DNA of 64,000 nucleotides from Rhodococcus phenolicus (lineage in GTDB: Bacteria; Actinomycetota; Actinomycetes; Mycobacteriales; Mycobacteriaceae). The stretch covers positions 22,222 to 86,221 of the forward strand of contig NZ_LRRH01000084.1 in assembly GCF_001646785.1 (NCBI RefSeq). The letters are read 5' to 3'. A program made the translations under genes and the position numbers. Positions 52,643 to 62,152 of the stretch are shown here, one piece after another. The notes beneath the pieces are model-generated. The model worked only from the letters and a program-made list of their open reading frames with translations, ran no database searches and was not told the DNA's origin. Position 1 is the first letter of the stretch, and each line of letters starts with the position of its first letter.

Positions 52643-53338
52643 CTACTGCTCGACGGGCACGCGCGGCGCCTCGGCCGCGCGTCGACGGACCACGACCGCG
52701 CGGACGGCGGCGATCGCTGCGGCCAGCGCGATCGTCGCGCCACCGGCGACGAACCCGGCAGGCGTCTCGGGGGCCAGGCCCTCGCCGAGCATCCAGGCGC
52801 CGAAGGCGAAGAACAGCGCCGCCGCACCGAGCCGGATCGTGTTCTCCGGCAGGTGCTTACCGAGCAGTGCGCCGACGACGACCGCGAGCGCGTCGGCGGC
52901 GACCATGCCGATCGTCGATCCGATCCACACGCCGGCCCAGTTGTTGTCCGCGGCCAGGGTGATGGTGGCGAGCATGGTCTTGTCGCCGAGTTCGGCCAGG
53001 AAGAATGCGGAGGTCACGGCGAGGAACGCGGACCGGGTGACGCGCGCGGCCTTGTTCTGTTCGTCCTCGTCGAGCGAGTCGCCCCGCAGCGTCCACAGGC
53101 CGAAGAACACGAACGCGACACCGCCGATGATCGCGAGCGCCGTGGACGGGATCGCGACTCCGAGATAGTGGCCGACCGCGACCGAGACGAGGTGTACGGC
53201 GGTGGTCGCGGCGAGGATGCCGGAGAGGACCACCCACCAGCGGTAGCGCAGCGCGAACGTCATCGCCATGAGCTGGGATTTGTCGCCGAGTTCGGCGACG
53301 AAGATGACGGCGAAACTGAGTGCGATCGCGGCGAGCAT
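52643..53338 (-). CDS. UPF0016/TMEM165-type manganese exporter
   Basis: A 231-residue membrane protein with about six helices. It has the two repeated family signatures, AELGDKSQLMAM (about 15-26) and AELGDKTMLATI (about 118-129). The E-x-G-D-K-(T/S) motifs are thought to form the cation site. Homologues (TMEM165, Gdt1, MneA) export Mn2+ or exchange it for protons. ATG at 53338 has AGGAGGAAAC upstream. A yybP-ykoY-like Mn riboswitch precedes it, which strongly supports manganese as the substrate. Confidence 0.9.
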   Translation of the reverse strand: MLAAIALSFAVIFVAELGDKSQLMAMTFALRYRWWVVLSGILAATTAVHLVSVAVGHYLGVAIPSTALAIIGGVAFVFFGLWTLRGDSLDEDEQNKAARVTRSAFLAVTSAFFLAELGDKTMLATITLAADNNWAGVWIGSTIGMVAADALAVVVGALLGKHLPENTIRLGAAALFFAFGAWMLGEGLAPETPAGFVAGGATIALAAAIAAVRAVVVRRRAAEAPRVPVEQ

Positions 53339-53404
53339 CCGGTGTTTCCTCCTGTTCCGATGGAGGAAACGGGCTTCCTCCGGTCGCCGGCGCGAGGTGC
53401 GTCG

Positions 53405-53520
53405 ACGGCCGAAGGTCTCGCCCACCGGAATCGATGGATCCGGTTCACCCGGCCGGGCCGGACCCCGAGGGGCACGTGCCAGTGTGTCGACCGAGCGATT
53501 GGGGGCTACTCCCCTTCGCT
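53405..53520 (-). promoter_or_regulatory. yybP-ykoY manganese riboswitch
   Basis: On the minus strand the 5' leader of the UPF0016 gene contains GGGGAGTAG (53514-53506) and, about 90 bases on, GAGACCTT (53419-53412). These are the two conserved internal-loop sequences that form the Mn2+ site in yybP-ykoY RNAs. The DNA between them can form the connecting helices. Mn binding would favour expression of the exporter, acting at the AGGAGG site about 60-70 bases downstream. The span is approximate. Confidence 0.75.
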
Positions 53521-53602
53521 TCGGCAACGATAGCGCGATGAGCGCGAAATGGCAAAGGGCACACTAAGTTTGGTTACCCGAACTCGGAGATGTGGGTACG
53601 GT

Positions 53603-54130
53603 TCACGCAGCGAGCAGCATGGCCAGAATCGCGGTGTCGGGGTCGCTGTTCGGATCCACACCCACCCGGCTGACCAGCGCCGTCACCGTCCCGTCGGCTT
53701 CGGCCTCCACCCACGCGGCACGATGTTCGAGCCCCAGATGCGGAAGCCCCGGAAGCAGGACGCAGCCCGACGCGACGCCCGCGTTCTCGGGCAGCGACGG
53801 CGTCGTCTCCGACGGCGGGTGCAGCATGATCAGCGCCGGCGGCTGATGGGCCGCGAACCGCCCGGGCTCGACGGCCTCCGCGCCCAGCACCGGCCCCTCG
53901 GCAACCACGAGCCCGACCGTGCCCGGCTCCGGATCGTCGGGCAGTTCCTCCCGCACACCGAAGACCGTGGACGTGGGCAGCAGACCCGGCAGCGACGCGA
54001 CGCGCACCGTCATCGCCAGCAACTGGGTCCACTCGCGGGTGGTGTCGGGCCAGCGTCCCGAGACCACGAAACCGCGCAGCATCCCCGCGGACTGGAAGGC
54101 GGCGAGTTCGATTCGTCCGTGTCCGTTCAT
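53603..54130 (-). CDS. Conserved hypothetical downstream of sodA (Rv3847-like by position)
   Basis: A 175-residue protein with no signal peptide or membrane helix. ATG at 54130 has GGGAGGTTGCGG upstream. No catalytic motif is visible; it begins MNGHGRIELAAFQSAGMLRGF and has two duplicated-looking halves, each with G-V/L-rich strands. In M. tuberculosis a hypothetical of similar length (Rv3847) also sits just downstream of sodA. The shared position is remembered, not checked by alignment. Function unknown. Confidence 0.62.
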   Translation of the reverse strand: MNGHGRIELAAFQSAGMLRGFVVSGRWPDTTREWTQLLAMTVRVASLPGLLPTSTVFGVREELPDDPEPGTVGLVVAEGPVLGAEAVEPGRFAAHQPPALIMLHPPSETTPSLPENAGVASGCVLLPGLPHLGLEHRAAWVEAEADGTVTALVSRVGVDPNSDPDTAILAMLLAA

Positions 54131-54268
54131 CCCGCAACCTCCCCTGTCGAAGTTCGCCGGCGCGCAGCACCGGCCGGTACACCTCGTCGGGTATATGAGA
54201 AGAATGACCGGTTCCCCGGCTGGCACACAAGAGGGCTCGAGTGCCAGGCGCACGGGAGCCGGACGCGA

Positions 54269-54300
54269 GAGAGGGACGCCGGAAATCCGGCGTCCCTCTC
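54269..54300 (-). terminator. sodA terminator hairpin
   Basis: GAGAGGGACGCCGG (54269-54282) pairs perfectly with CCGGCGTCCCTCTC (54287-54300) around AAAT. It begins 20 bases after the sodA stop on the minus strand. No U-tract follows, which is common in actinobacterial terminators. Confidence 0.7.
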
Positions 54301-54320
54301 GGCGCAGCGTGTGCGGGTGA

Positions 54321-54944
54321 CTAGACGATCAGACCGGCGGTCTGGGTGCGGGCGCGCTCGAAGCGAGCCTGGACGTCCGCCCAGTTCACGATGTTCCAGA
54401 AGGCCTTGACGTAGTCGGCCTTGACGTTCTGGTACTGCAGGTAGAAGGCGTGCTCCCACATGTCGAGCATGAGCAGCGGAACCAGGCCGATGGAGATGTT
54501 GCCCTGCTGATCGTAGAGCTGGACGATCTGGAGCCGCTGACCGATGGAATCCCACGCCAGGATGGACCAGCCGGAGCCCTGGATGGAGTTCGCGTTGGCC
54601 GAGAAGTGATCGCGGAACTTGTCGAACGAGCCGAAGGCGTCGTCGATGGCAGCGGCGAGCTCACCCTCGGGCTTGTCGCCACCCTCGGGCGAGAGGTTCT
54701 GCCAGAACACCGAGTGGTTCGTGTGGCCACCGAGATGGAACGCGAGGTCCTTCTCCAGCTTGGTGGCCTGCGCGGCCATCGTGCCGTTGTCGCGGGCCTC
54801 GGCCAGCTTCTCGAGGGCCGTGTTGGCGCCGGCGACGTAGGTGGCGTGGTGCTTGCTGTGGTGCAGCTCCATGATCTTGGCAGAGATGTGCGGTTCGAGG
54901 GCCGCGTAGTCGTAGGGCAGTTCCGGAAGCGTGTACTCAGCCAC
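54321..54944 (-). CDS. sodA: Iron/manganese superoxide dismutase
   Basis: A 207-residue Fe/Mn SOD, the same length as the M. tuberculosis enzyme. Metal ligands are the histidine in [15 protein letters not shown], the histidine in [11 protein letters not shown], and the aspartate and histidine in [13 protein letters not shown]. It converts superoxide to hydrogen peroxide and oxygen. The GTG at 54944 (read [13 protein letters not shown]) is preferred over the ATG at 54959 because the family starts at AEYTLP. The metal cannot be told from sequence alone. Confidence 0.94.
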   Translation of the reverse strand: MAEYTLPELPYDYAALEPHISAKIMELHHSKHHATYVAGANTALEKLAEARDNGTMAAQATKLEKDLAFHLGGHTNHSVFWQNLSPEGGDKPEGELAAAIDDAFGSFDKFRDHFSANANSIQGSGWSILAWDSIGQRLQIVQLYDQQGNISIGLVPLLMLDMWEHAFYLQYQNVKADYVKAFWNIVNWADVQARFERARTQTAGLIV

Positions 54945-55177
54945 GAAGGGTCCCTTCATCTGCGGGCCTGTTGGGCCCGTTCATGTTTTCGGTACTTCTG
55001 GGTTTCCACCCAAACTCATAAGTACACCCTGCGCAACACGCGACTGCAGCCGGTTACGGCATATCCGGCGTACCGCCGTCGAGGGCCGTTGGACGGTCCG
55101 GCCGGCGACGAAGGTCTCCACCTGCGCAAACGCCGACGAATTCGGCGGGAAGGTAAACCGGACATTAACATTGCCGG

Positions 55178-56332
55178 GTGTTTCGGCCACTCTCGAGCGA
55201 TCCGGCACGCGGAGGCGAAGCACCGCGGGTCGAATTCCCGGGCGTGAATCTGCTGAAGACACTCGCCGTTCTGGCGGTCGTCTATTCGCACATCTCGTTC
55301 TATCTGATCGACGATCTCGGCACCGGCTGGTGGGCGATCGACCTCGTCTACGACGTGTTCGTCGACGGCGCGAAACTCAACCAGCACCTGTCGTTCCTCG
55401 GCGTCGCCGCGTTCATGATGCTGACCGGGATGCTCATCACCCGATCCGCGATCCGGCAGGACGCGAGGCCGTTCCTCATCGCCAGGGGTGCCCGGCTGCT
55501 CCCCGCGTTCTGGGTCGCGATCCTGTCGGCGATCGTGCTCGTGCGGTTCGGCATCAACGGCATGTTCAGCGGCCAGACCGGCATCTCCAACGTCGAGGCG
55601 GGTCTCAGTTTCGTACTCGGCGGATTCTTCCTGAAGCCCGAGGTCGCGGTGCTCGGCGTGACGTGGACGCTCGCGGTCCAGTTCACGTTCTATCTGTACT
55701 GCGTGCTCGCGCGACCGCTGCTGAGGGCCGCGCCCATGGCGATGCCCACCCTGGGTGCCGCGGTGTGCATGCTCGTCATCTTCTACAACCTGTACGTCCC
55801 GCAGCCGTACGCCGTGCCGTTCCTGTCGAAGATCGCCGCGACCCTGCCGTGTGTCTTCCTCGGCCAGATCATCTATCTGGGCTGGGCGCGGCTGACCGGC
55901 CCCCGCGGCCTCATCCTCGCGATGCTCGCGCAGGTGATGGTCGTGTGGGTCGCCACCGACTACCAGGTGTACTGGGCCGGAACCCGTTACCTGTGGACGA
56001 TCGTCGTGGTCACCGCGACCGTCGTGCTGCTCGCCCGCTACGACGGCCGCCTCGCCCGCTCACGGATCGTGTACTGGACCGCGACCCGCAGTTTCGCGAT
56101 CTACCTCGTGCACACCCTGGTGCTCTACCGGGTGTACGAGAACACCGTCGGGCATCTCGGACGCACCGGCGCCGTGCTCGCGTTCGTGGTGGTGTGCGCG
56201 CTCGTGTCCGAGATGCTCCATCGCTTCGTCGAGGTGCCCGCCGGACGCTGGATCACCGACCGGTGGGTGCGCCGCACCCCGTCGACCGGCACCGTTGACG
56301 CGACACGGACCGGGAGCGAAGTGCGCGCGTAG
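55178..56332 (+). CDS. Acyltransferase-3 family membrane protein
   Basis: A 384-residue integral membrane protein with about ten helices. The N-terminal segment [21 protein letters not shown] carries the conserved histidine of acyltransferase_3 enzymes. A later motif is [32 protein letters not shown]. The last helix ends with [14 protein letters not shown]. Such proteins O-acylate sugars or lipids of the envelope. GTG start at 55178; the ribosome site is unclear. The substrate is unknown. Confidence 0.82.
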   Translation: MFRPLSSDPARGGEAPRVEFPGVNLLKTLAVLAVVYSHISFYLIDDLGTGWWAIDLVYDVFVDGAKLNQHLSFLGVAAFMMLTGMLITRSAIRQDARPFLIARGARLLPAFWVAILSAIVLVRFGINGMFSGQTGISNVEAGLSFVLGGFFLKPEVAVLGVTWTLAVQFTFYLYCVLARPLLRAAPMAMPTLGAAVCMLVIFYNLYVPQPYAVPFLSKIAATLPCVFLGQIIYLGWARLTGPRGLILAMLAQVMVVWVATDYQVYWAGTRYLWTIVVVTATVVLLARYDGRLARSRIVYWTATRSFAIYLVHTLVLYRVYENTVGHLGRTGAVLAFVVVCALVSEMLHRFVEVPAGRWITDRWVRRTPSTGTVDATRTGSEVRA

Positions 56333-56342
56333 CATCGGGACC

Positions 56343-57011
56343 ATGTCCTGGTTCGACGAGATCCTGTCCCACACGAGCACGAAATCCGTGATGGTCACCC
56401 GCGAGCAGGCACTGCCCGGACGACCCGATCCCATCCCCGTTCCCGACGCCCACTACGTCAACGGACATCCCCTCACCCCGCCGTTCCCGGACGGTCTGCA
56501 GACCGCCGTCGTCGGCATGGGCTGCTTCTGGGGTGCCGAGAAGGAATTCTGGGAACTCGACGGTGTGTACTCGACCGCCGCCGGTTACGCCGGTGGCTAC
56601 ACCCCGAACCCCACGTACGAAGAGGTCTGCTCGGGACGTACCGGGCACACCGAGGTCGTGCTCGTCGTGTTCGACCCCGAGGTGATCGGGTATGCGCAGA
56701 TCCTGCAGCAGTTCTGGGAGAACCACGACCCGACGCAGGGCATGCGGCAGGGCAACGACCAGGGGACCCAGTACCGGTCGGCGATCTATACGTTCGACGA
56801 ATCGCAGATCGAGATCGCCGAGGCCACCGCGGAAGCGTTCGGCAAGCGCCTGGCGACCGCCGGATACGGCGCCGTCACCACCGAGATCGCGCCGCTGACG
56901 CAGTTCTACTACGCCGAGGACTACCACCAGCAGTACCTCGCGAAGAATCCGAACGGCTACTGCCCGGTGCACGCGACCGGAGTCAGCTGCCCGGTCGGTC
57001 TCGGCCTGTAG
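56343..57011 (+). CDS. msrA: Peptide methionine sulfoxide reductase MsrA
   Basis: A 222-residue enzyme. The catalytic cysteine lies in [13 protein letters not shown] (about 58-70). [25 protein letters not shown] and DYHQQYL are family hallmarks. The C-terminal cysteines ([17 protein letters not shown]) are the resolving ones. It repairs S-methionine sulfoxide. ATG at 56343, eleven bases after the acyltransferase stop. It forms part of an oxidative-stress neighbourhood with sodA and ferritin. Confidence 0.95.
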   Translation: MSWFDEILSHTSTKSVMVTREQALPGRPDPIPVPDAHYVNGHPLTPPFPDGLQTAVVGMGCFWGAEKEFWELDGVYSTAAGYAGGYTPNPTYEEVCSGRTGHTEVVLVVFDPEVIGYAQILQQFWENHDPTQGMRQGNDQGTQYRSAIYTFDESQIEIAEATAEAFGKRLATAGYGAVTTEIAPLTQFYYAEDYHQQYLAKNPNGYCPVHATGVSCPVGLGL

Positions 57012-57148
57012 AAACCGCAGCCGAAACCGGTCGAATACCGGTCGCGCGGGCCGTCGGCGGTGTGATATAAGCCCGTCCCCTTGATCTTGGCGGATCCGAG
57101 GATCACCCTGGAATGAGCATCACTCGTGGGGGAAGGACCGGATCCGAC

Positions 57149-57745
57149 ATGGTGAACAGCACGGCGGCGTATCTGAGAACGGCCCGCCGGTCTTCGCGAC
57201 GCCGCAATCCGCTCGTGCGCCGCACCGACCGGATCGAAGCACGGCTGACGTCCGTGCTCGTCTTCCTCGTGGTCGCGATGATCCCCGTCGCCGTCTGGAC
57301 CGGGGCCCTGACCTGGGACACCCAGCTGGCGTTGTCGGCGCAGCAGACCGCCGAACGGTCCCTGGTGACGGCCACGACCGAGGGCACCCCGGAAGCTCCC
57401 GCCGCGTCCTACGGCGACTCCACGATCGCCGGCCCCGCCACGGTCCCGGCGTCGTGGACGTGGGGCCACGAGACACGGCACGGCAACATCCAGGTCGAGG
57501 CCACCACCGCCAGCGGCAGCCGGGTCGCGGTCTGGGTCGACGCGGACGGCCACCAGACGTTGCCGCCGATGAGCCCGACGAGCGCGAAGGTGTCGTCGGT
57601 TCTGGTCGGCGTGTCCGGATGGATCGGGGCGGTCCTCGTCGCGGGTGCCGTCTTCGCCGTCGCCCGGTGGCGGCTGGATCTCGCCCGTGCCCGCCGGTGG
57701 AGCCGGGACATCGAAATCTTCCTCGGCTCCACCAGCAGTCACTGA
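57149..57745 (+). CDS. Rv1733c-family transmembrane protein
   Basis: A 198-residue protein with two helices (about 34-55 and 150-172 from this start) flanking an extracytoplasmic Thr/Ala-rich region. The segment RRNPLVRRTDRIEARL followed by a helix matches the Rv1733c family, which is part of the dormancy (DosR) regulon in M. tuberculosis. The start could be 57113 or 57149; the latter has GGGGGAAGGA upstream. I saw no clear DosR box in front. Function unknown. Confidence 0.72.
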   Translation: MVNSTAAYLRTARRSSRRRNPLVRRTDRIEARLTSVLVFLVVAMIPVAVWTGALTWDTQLALSAQQTAERSLVTATTEGTPEAPAASYGDSTIAGPATVPASWTWGHETRHGNIQVEATTASGSRVAVWVDADGHQTLPPMSPTSAKVSSVLVGVSGWIGAVLVAGAVFAVARWRLDLARARRWSRDIEIFLGSTSSH

Positions 57746-57754
57746 CCCGCCGGA

Positions 57755-58684
57755 TCAGCGCACCGCGGGGAGCACTTCCTGGGCGACCAGTTCGAGATGG
57801 TCCAGATCCGCGAGATCGAGGATCTGCAGGTAGATCCGCTGCGTTCCGATCTCGGCGTAACGCCGGATCTTCTCGACGACCTCCTCCGGCGTCCCGGCCA
57901 ATCCGTTCTCGCGCAGCTCGCCGACCTCCCGTCCGATGCGCGCGGCGCGGCGGGTGATCTCGGCCTCGTCGCGGCCGCAGCACAGCACCAGCGCGTTCGA
58001 CCACACCAGCTCCGCGGGGTCGCGGTTCACGGCACGGCATGCGTCCTGGACCCGCGCGAACAGCCGCGCGGATTCCTCGGCCGACTCGAACGGAACGTTG
58101 AATTCGTCGGCGAAGCGCGCCGCGAGCGCAGGGGTGCGCCGCTTCCCCTTGCCGCCGATCACGATCGGCGGGCCCGGCCGCTGGGCGGGCTTCGCCAGTG
58201 CGGGCGAATCGAGGATCCGGTGGTGCGCTCCCTCGTACGAGAACGTCTTGCCCACCGGGGTCTCCCACAGGCCGGTGATCACGGCGAGGGATTCCTCGAG
58301 CTTGTCGAAACGCTCCTGCAGCGGCGGGAACGGGATGCCGTAGGCGAGGTGCTCCTCCTCGTACCAGCCGGCGCCGAGCCCGAAGTCGACACGGCCGCCG
58401 CTCATCGCGTCGACCTGTGCGACGGTGATCGCGAGCGGGCCCGGATGCCGGAACGTCGCGGACGTGACGAGGGTTCCGAGGCGGATCGTCGAGGTCTCCC
58501 GGGCCAGGCCGGCCAGGGTGATCCAGGCGTCGGTGGGGCCGGGCAGGCCCTTGCTGTTCATCGCGAGATAGTGGTCGGATCGGAAGAACGCCCCGTAGCC
58601 GAGCCGTTCCGCCGCCTGTGCGACAGCGAGGAGATCGGCGTAGGTGGCGCCCTGCTGGGGTTCGGTGAAGATCCGTAGTTCCAT
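57755..58684 (-). CDS. LLM-class F420-dependent oxidoreductase
   Basis: A 309-residue luciferase-like TIM-barrel. It starts MELRIFTEPQQGATYADLLAVAQAAERLGYGAFFRSDHYL. Further motifs are RLGTLVTSATFRHPGPLAITVAQVDAMSGGRVDFGLGAGWYEEEHLAYG and PPIVIGGKGKRRTPALAARFADEFN. These mark the F420-using branch common in actinobacteria. The substrate is unknown. It converges on the Rv1733c-like gene with a gap of nine bases. Confidence 0.85.
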   Translation of the reverse strand: MELRIFTEPQQGATYADLLAVAQAAERLGYGAFFRSDHYLAMNSKGLPGPTDAWITLAGLARETSTIRLGTLVTSATFRHPGPLAITVAQVDAMSGGRVDFGLGAGWYEEEHLAYGIPFPPLQERFDKLEESLAVITGLWETPVGKTFSYEGAHHRILDSPALAKPAQRPGPPIVIGGKGKRRTPALAARFADEFNVPFESAEESARLFARVQDACRAVNRDPAELVWSNALVLCCGRDEAEITRRAARIGREVGELRENGLAGTPEEVVEKIRRYAEIGTQRIYLQILDLADLDHLELVAQEVLPAVR

Positions 58685-59019
58685 ACCCACGATCCTTTCA
58701 GTTCGGTGTGACTGCGCGCGCGGCGGCGAGGACCGCCGTTCGGTGGTACGGGAGGTGCCGGTGCGGCGCACGATGTTTCGGACGGCTCGCGTGGCCCGGG
58801 AGTGAAATGTTCCCTCCGCGTACGAGGTACGCCCTGTGAATTCTCCCGAGAACTGGGGATGAACCTGTGGAAACTGTGGATAACTCCGTCGCCGTGGAGA
58901 TTTCGGCGGTCGCTTCTTGCCGTGAATGTGGCCGTCCCGTGACAACCGCGTGACGTGACCGTGGCCAGCGGCCGTGCCGACGGCTGCGTCGCCGCAGGGC
59001 GCGTGCCACTATTGACGAT
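58685..59019. other. Intergenic region with tandem DnaA-box-like sites (335 bases)
   Basis: Divergent control region between the F420-type oxidoreductase (-) and the rhodanese (+). It contains two adjacent 9-mers, TGTGGAAAC (58866-58874) and TGTGGATAA (58875-58883). The second is a perfect DnaA box on the minus strand (TTATCCACA). No other gene or long repeat was seen. The stretch 58920-58960 (CCCGTGACAACCGCGTGACGTGACC) has GTGAC repeats. Confidence 0.5.
58866..58883 (-). promoter_or_regulatory. Two adjacent DnaA-box-like 9-mers
   Basis: Read on the minus strand: TTATCCACA then GTTTCCACA, head to tail. The first is the classical DnaA box; the second matches at seven of nine. Two in tandem by chance is unlikely in GC-rich DNA. 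Confidence 0.55.
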
Positions 59020-59361
59020 GTGAGCTTCTCCGATGTTCCCACCGTGTCGGTCGACGACGTCCCGGAGACCGGCGATGGTGTGGTTCTCCTGGACGTGCGC
59101 GAAGTCGACGAGTGGAACCTCGGTCATGCACCGGGCGCACTGCACATCCCGATCGGGGAGGTGCCCGCCCGCATCGAGGACATCGACATCGACGCCGAGG
59201 TCTACGTCATCTGCCGCCAGGGCGGGCGTTCCCTCGGTGTCGTCGAGTACCTCAACAACATCGGCTTCGAGGCGTTCCAGGTCACCGGCGGCATGGTGGC
59301 CTGGCAGCACAACGGCCGGCCCTTGACCTCCGACGGCGACACTCCGGCGAAGATCTATTGA
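59020..59361 (+). CDS. Single-domain rhodanese (sulfurtransferase)
   Basis: A 113-residue rhodanese domain. VVLLDVREVDEWNLGHAPGALHIPIGEV is followed by the active-site loop CRQGGRS with its catalytic cysteine. It transfers sulfane sulfur, for example from thiosulfate. GTG start at 59020. Its stop shares a base with the next gene's ATG (TGATG). Confidence 0.9.
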   Translation: MSFSDVPTVSVDDVPETGDGVVLLDVREVDEWNLGHAPGALHIPIGEVPARIEDIDIDAEVYVICRQGGRSLGVVEYLNNIGFEAFQVTGGMVAWQHNGRPLTSDGDTPAKIY

Positions 59362-60419
59362 TGCCCGCTTACCAGATCTGCGTTCGCTGCGAACACCGCT
59401 GGCCGGTCATGGGACAGCCACGTCAGTGGTGCCCGGGGTGCCGTGGGCTGCTGCTCTCACCCGTCGACCCGCAGCGTCCGGTGCCGCCGGCGCGCCGCAA
59501 CTTCCGCTGGGTCGCCTCCCCGTCCGCGGGTGCCGGGGTGTCCCGGCCCGGCAAGGCCGCCCCGCTCGGCCCGACGCCCCGGTACGACGCGATGCCCCGG
59601 TGGGGTCTGCGCGACCGCCGTCCGATCACGCACCTCGACGAGCCGACCCGCGCGGAGAGACTCGCCGAACTCGCGCCAACCCTTCTCACCGCGACCGCCG
59701 TACTGTTCGCGCTCGCCGCCCTCGCCGAGGTGGTCCGGTACGGGTTGCTGCTGTTCAACCGCACCCGCTTGGTGGATCCGATCGCGCTGGCGGTGTCCGA
59801 CGCCGCAGTCGGCTCGACCCAGGTGCTCGCGCCGCTCGTCGCGCTGGGTGCGGTCGTCGCCGCGGCGATGCGGCTGATCCGGGTACGTGAGCGGGTGTAC
59901 GCGGCACGCGGGACCTCGGATCCGCGTCCACCCGCGCTGATCGTGCTCGGATGCGCGATACCGCTGGTCAACCTCGCGCTGCCGGGGGTGTTCCTCACCG
60001 AGATCGCCGATTCCGGCCCGCGGCTGCGCCGCGCGATCCGCACGTGGTGGGTGCTGTGGGTGGTCAGTGGTGTGCTGGTCGTCGTCACCCTGCTGTGGCG
60101 GCAACGGGATACCCTGCAAGCTCGCGCCGACGGGGTGGTCCTGGCCGCGGTGACCGCCGCGGTCGCCGCGGTCGTGGCCGTCGCGGCGCTGCACGTGCTC
60201 CGGCTGTTCGACGGCACGGACCTGCGCGGGCGTCCGCTGACGTACCGGCAGCTGACCGTCGCCACCGGCCCGGCGCACGCGCCGATCGCCCCGATCACAC
60301 CCGCTGCCCGGCATGCCGCCCCCGACGAACCGGCCGAGATCGCCGAACCGGCCGAGATCGCCGGGTCGGCCGGGAAGCCCGTGGAGCAATCGGCACCCGC
60401 AGAGGCGGCGGCATCGTGA
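59361..60419 (+). CDS. DUF4328-type membrane protein with zinc-ribbon-like N-terminus
   Basis: A 352-residue protein. The N-terminus has CVRCEHRW and CPGCRG, two cysteine pairs that look like a zinc ribbon. A Pro-rich cytoplasmic linker follows. Five to six helices span about 105-290, with LIVLGCAIPLVNLALPGVFLTEIADSG. The tail has a short repeat PAEIAEPAEIAG. Topology fits the DUF4328 family; its place beside GlpQ also matches Rv3843c. Coupled to both neighbours by overlaps. Confidence 0.72.
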   Translation: MPAYQICVRCEHRWPVMGQPRQWCPGCRGLLLSPVDPQRPVPPARRNFRWVASPSAGAGVSRPGKAAPLGPTPRYDAMPRWGLRDRRPITHLDEPTRAERLAELAPTLLTATAVLFALAALAEVVRYGLLLFNRTRLVDPIALAVSDAAVGSTQVLAPLVALGAVVAAAMRLIRVRERVYAARGTSDPRPPALIVLGCAIPLVNLALPGVFLTEIADSGPRLRRAIRTWWVLWVVSGVLVVVTLLWRQRDTLQARADGVVLAAVTAAVAAVVAVAALHVLRLFDGTDLRGRPLTYRQLTVATGPAHAPIAPITPAARHAAPDEPAEIAEPAEIAGSAGKPVEQSAPAEAAAS

Positions 60420-61189
60420 CCGAACCCGAAGCGCCCCGCGTCGTCGCGCACCGCGGCGCCTCCGCCGCGAAGGCCGAACACACCCTCGCCGCGTACGAGC
60501 TGGCGTTGCAGGAAGGCGCCGACGGACTCGAATGCGACGTGCGGCTCACCCGGGACGGACACCTCGTGTGCGTCCACGACCGCACCATCGACCGCACGTC
60601 CTCGGGCAGCGGCGTGGTCAGCGAGATGACGCTCGACGAACTCTCGGCCTTCGACTACGGCAAGCCCGGCGAGTCCGCGTCGCTGCTGACCCTGCGGCAA
60701 CTGCTGGAACTCGTGCTGGACTGGACGAGCGTGCCGGTCAAGCTGTTCGTCGAAACGAAGCATCCGGTGCGCTACGGCGCGCTCGTCGAAGCGAAACTGC
60801 TGGCGGAACTCGCCCGCTTCGGGCTCGCCACCCCCGCGTCGGCGGATTTCTCCCGGGTCGTGGTGATGTCGTTCGCGGCGAGCGCGGTGTGGCGGGTCCG
60901 CAGGTCCGCGCCGCTGCTGCCGACCGTGCTGCTCGGCGACACCTCGCACTATCTGGGCGGCAGCGCCGCGACCACCGTCGGGGCCACCGCGATCGGACCG
61001 TCGATCGCGACGCTGCGCGAGCACCGCGACCTGGTGGACCGTGCCGCGGCGGCGGGCCGCGCGACCTACTGCTGGACGGTCGACGAACCGGCGGATGTGG
61101 AACTGTGCCGTGCGCTCGGCGTCGGCTGGGTCGCCACGAATCATCCGGGCCGTACCAAGCAACTACTGGCGGTACAGGACGGCGTGTAG
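60416..61189 (+). CDS. glpQ1: Glycerophosphodiester phosphodiesterase
   Basis: A 257-residue GDPD. VAHRGASAAKAEHTLAAYELAL has the catalytic HRG. GLECDVRLTRDGHLVCVHD has metal ligands Glu, Asp and the second histidine. LFVETKHP is another family motif. It cuts glycerophosphodiesters to glycerol 3-phosphate and an alcohol. There is no signal peptide, so it is likely cytoplasmic. The GTG at 60416 overlaps the previous stop (GTGA). Named glpQ1 by likeness to Rv3842c. Confidence 0.9.
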   Translation: MTEPEAPRVVAHRGASAAKAEHTLAAYELALQEGADGLECDVRLTRDGHLVCVHDRTIDRTSSGSGVVSEMTLDELSAFDYGKPGESASLLTLRQLLELVLDWTSVPVKLFVETKHPVRYGALVEAKLLAELARFGLATPASADFSRVVVMSFAASAVWRVRRSAPLLPTVLLGDTSHYLGGSAATTVGATAIGPSIATLREHRDLVDRAAAAGRATYCWTVDEPADVELCRALGVGWVATNHPGRTKQLLAVQDGV

Positions 61190-61198
61190 GTTGGCGCG

Positions 61199-62119
61199 GT
61201 GGCCAAGAAGAGCAAGAGAAACAGTGGACCGAAGCCCGGTAGCAACCGCGCCGCCAAGCTCGAGCAGCGGCGTGCCGAACGGGAAGCGGCATCGTCTTCG
61301 GTGACCCGTCCCTTCGAGGGTCTGGCCGCCGAATGTGACCTCGTCGCGCTGCGCGAGTTCGTGCCGTCGGCGCTCGTCGAACTGCCCCTGGCGAACCCGG
61401 TCGAAGGCCGCAGCCTCACTCTCGCGACGGTGCTGCCCGGTGCGGTCGCCGCGCTGGTCCGCAACGAGGGCGACGACGTCGCCGCCTACGTCGGCCTGCA
61501 GCTGGCCGCCCCCGGATCGGATCCGGCAGCGGATCTCGGTGCCGCGATCGAATGGGCCCGTACCGCCGAGCCGGGCACGTCGCTGCAGTCGGCCGGTGCC
61601 GACGCCGAGTCTCCGCGCCTGCAGGATCTCGTCGTCGCCGACGCGGTCCCGTCGATCACCGTCCACCAGGACTTCGACTGGTGGATCCCCGAGGGCGTCG
61701 AGGTCGCGGCGGACGTCGCCCACACCGTTTCGCACGCCAACAAGGCGATCATGCCGTCGGCGCGGCTGTCCGGTGACGGGCTCGTCGGTGCCTGGTGGGT
61801 CGACGCGGGCGAGAAGGCGCACCTGCGGTGGGTGCGGCCCGAGGACGAGGATGCACTGATGGTTGCGCTCTCGCGCGTGCACGCCGCCGGTGGACTCCAC
61901 CTGGGTGAGGGCTCGCGGTTCGCGGGCTCGTTCCGCACGCACGGCCTGCTGGTACCGGTCTTCGACCTGGATCCGGAGAAGCACCCCGACGAGTGGATCG
62001 CGGCGACCGTCGAGTTCGGTGCCCGCCTCGACGAGGCGCTGGCCGACGACGCGCCGCTCACCGCGGCCGAGCGTCGTTCGCGTGACGGGCTGCGTGGCCG
62101 CCAGGTCACCCTGCGCTGA
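61199..62119 (+). CDS. DUF5926 family protein
   Basis: A 306-residue cytoplasmic protein. A basic N-terminus (MAKKSKRNSGPKPGSNRAAK) may bind nucleic acid. The rest is acidic alpha/beta without motifs that I can tie to a reaction; DWWIPEGVEV and LVGAWWVDAGEKAHLRWVRPE are typical-looking segments of the actinobacterial DUF5926 family. GTG start at 61199, nine bases after the GDPD stop, so it belongs to the same operon. A strong hairpin follows. Confidence 0.75.
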   Translation: MAKKSKRNSGPKPGSNRAAKLEQRRAEREAASSSVTRPFEGLAAECDLVALREFVPSALVELPLANPVEGRSLTLATVLPGAVAALVRNEGDDVAAYVGLQLAAPGSDPAADLGAAIEWARTAEPGTSLQSAGADAESPRLQDLVVADAVPSITVHQDFDWWIPEGVEVAADVAHTVSHANKAIMPSARLSGDGLVGAWWVDAGEKAHLRWVRPEDEDALMVALSRVHAAGGLHLGEGSRFAGSFRTHGLLVPVFDLDPEKHPDEWIAATVEFGARLDEALADDAPLTAAERRSRDGLRGRQVTLR

Positions 62120-62152
62120 CCCTGTTTCCGCGCCGGAACACCGCTTCGACAC

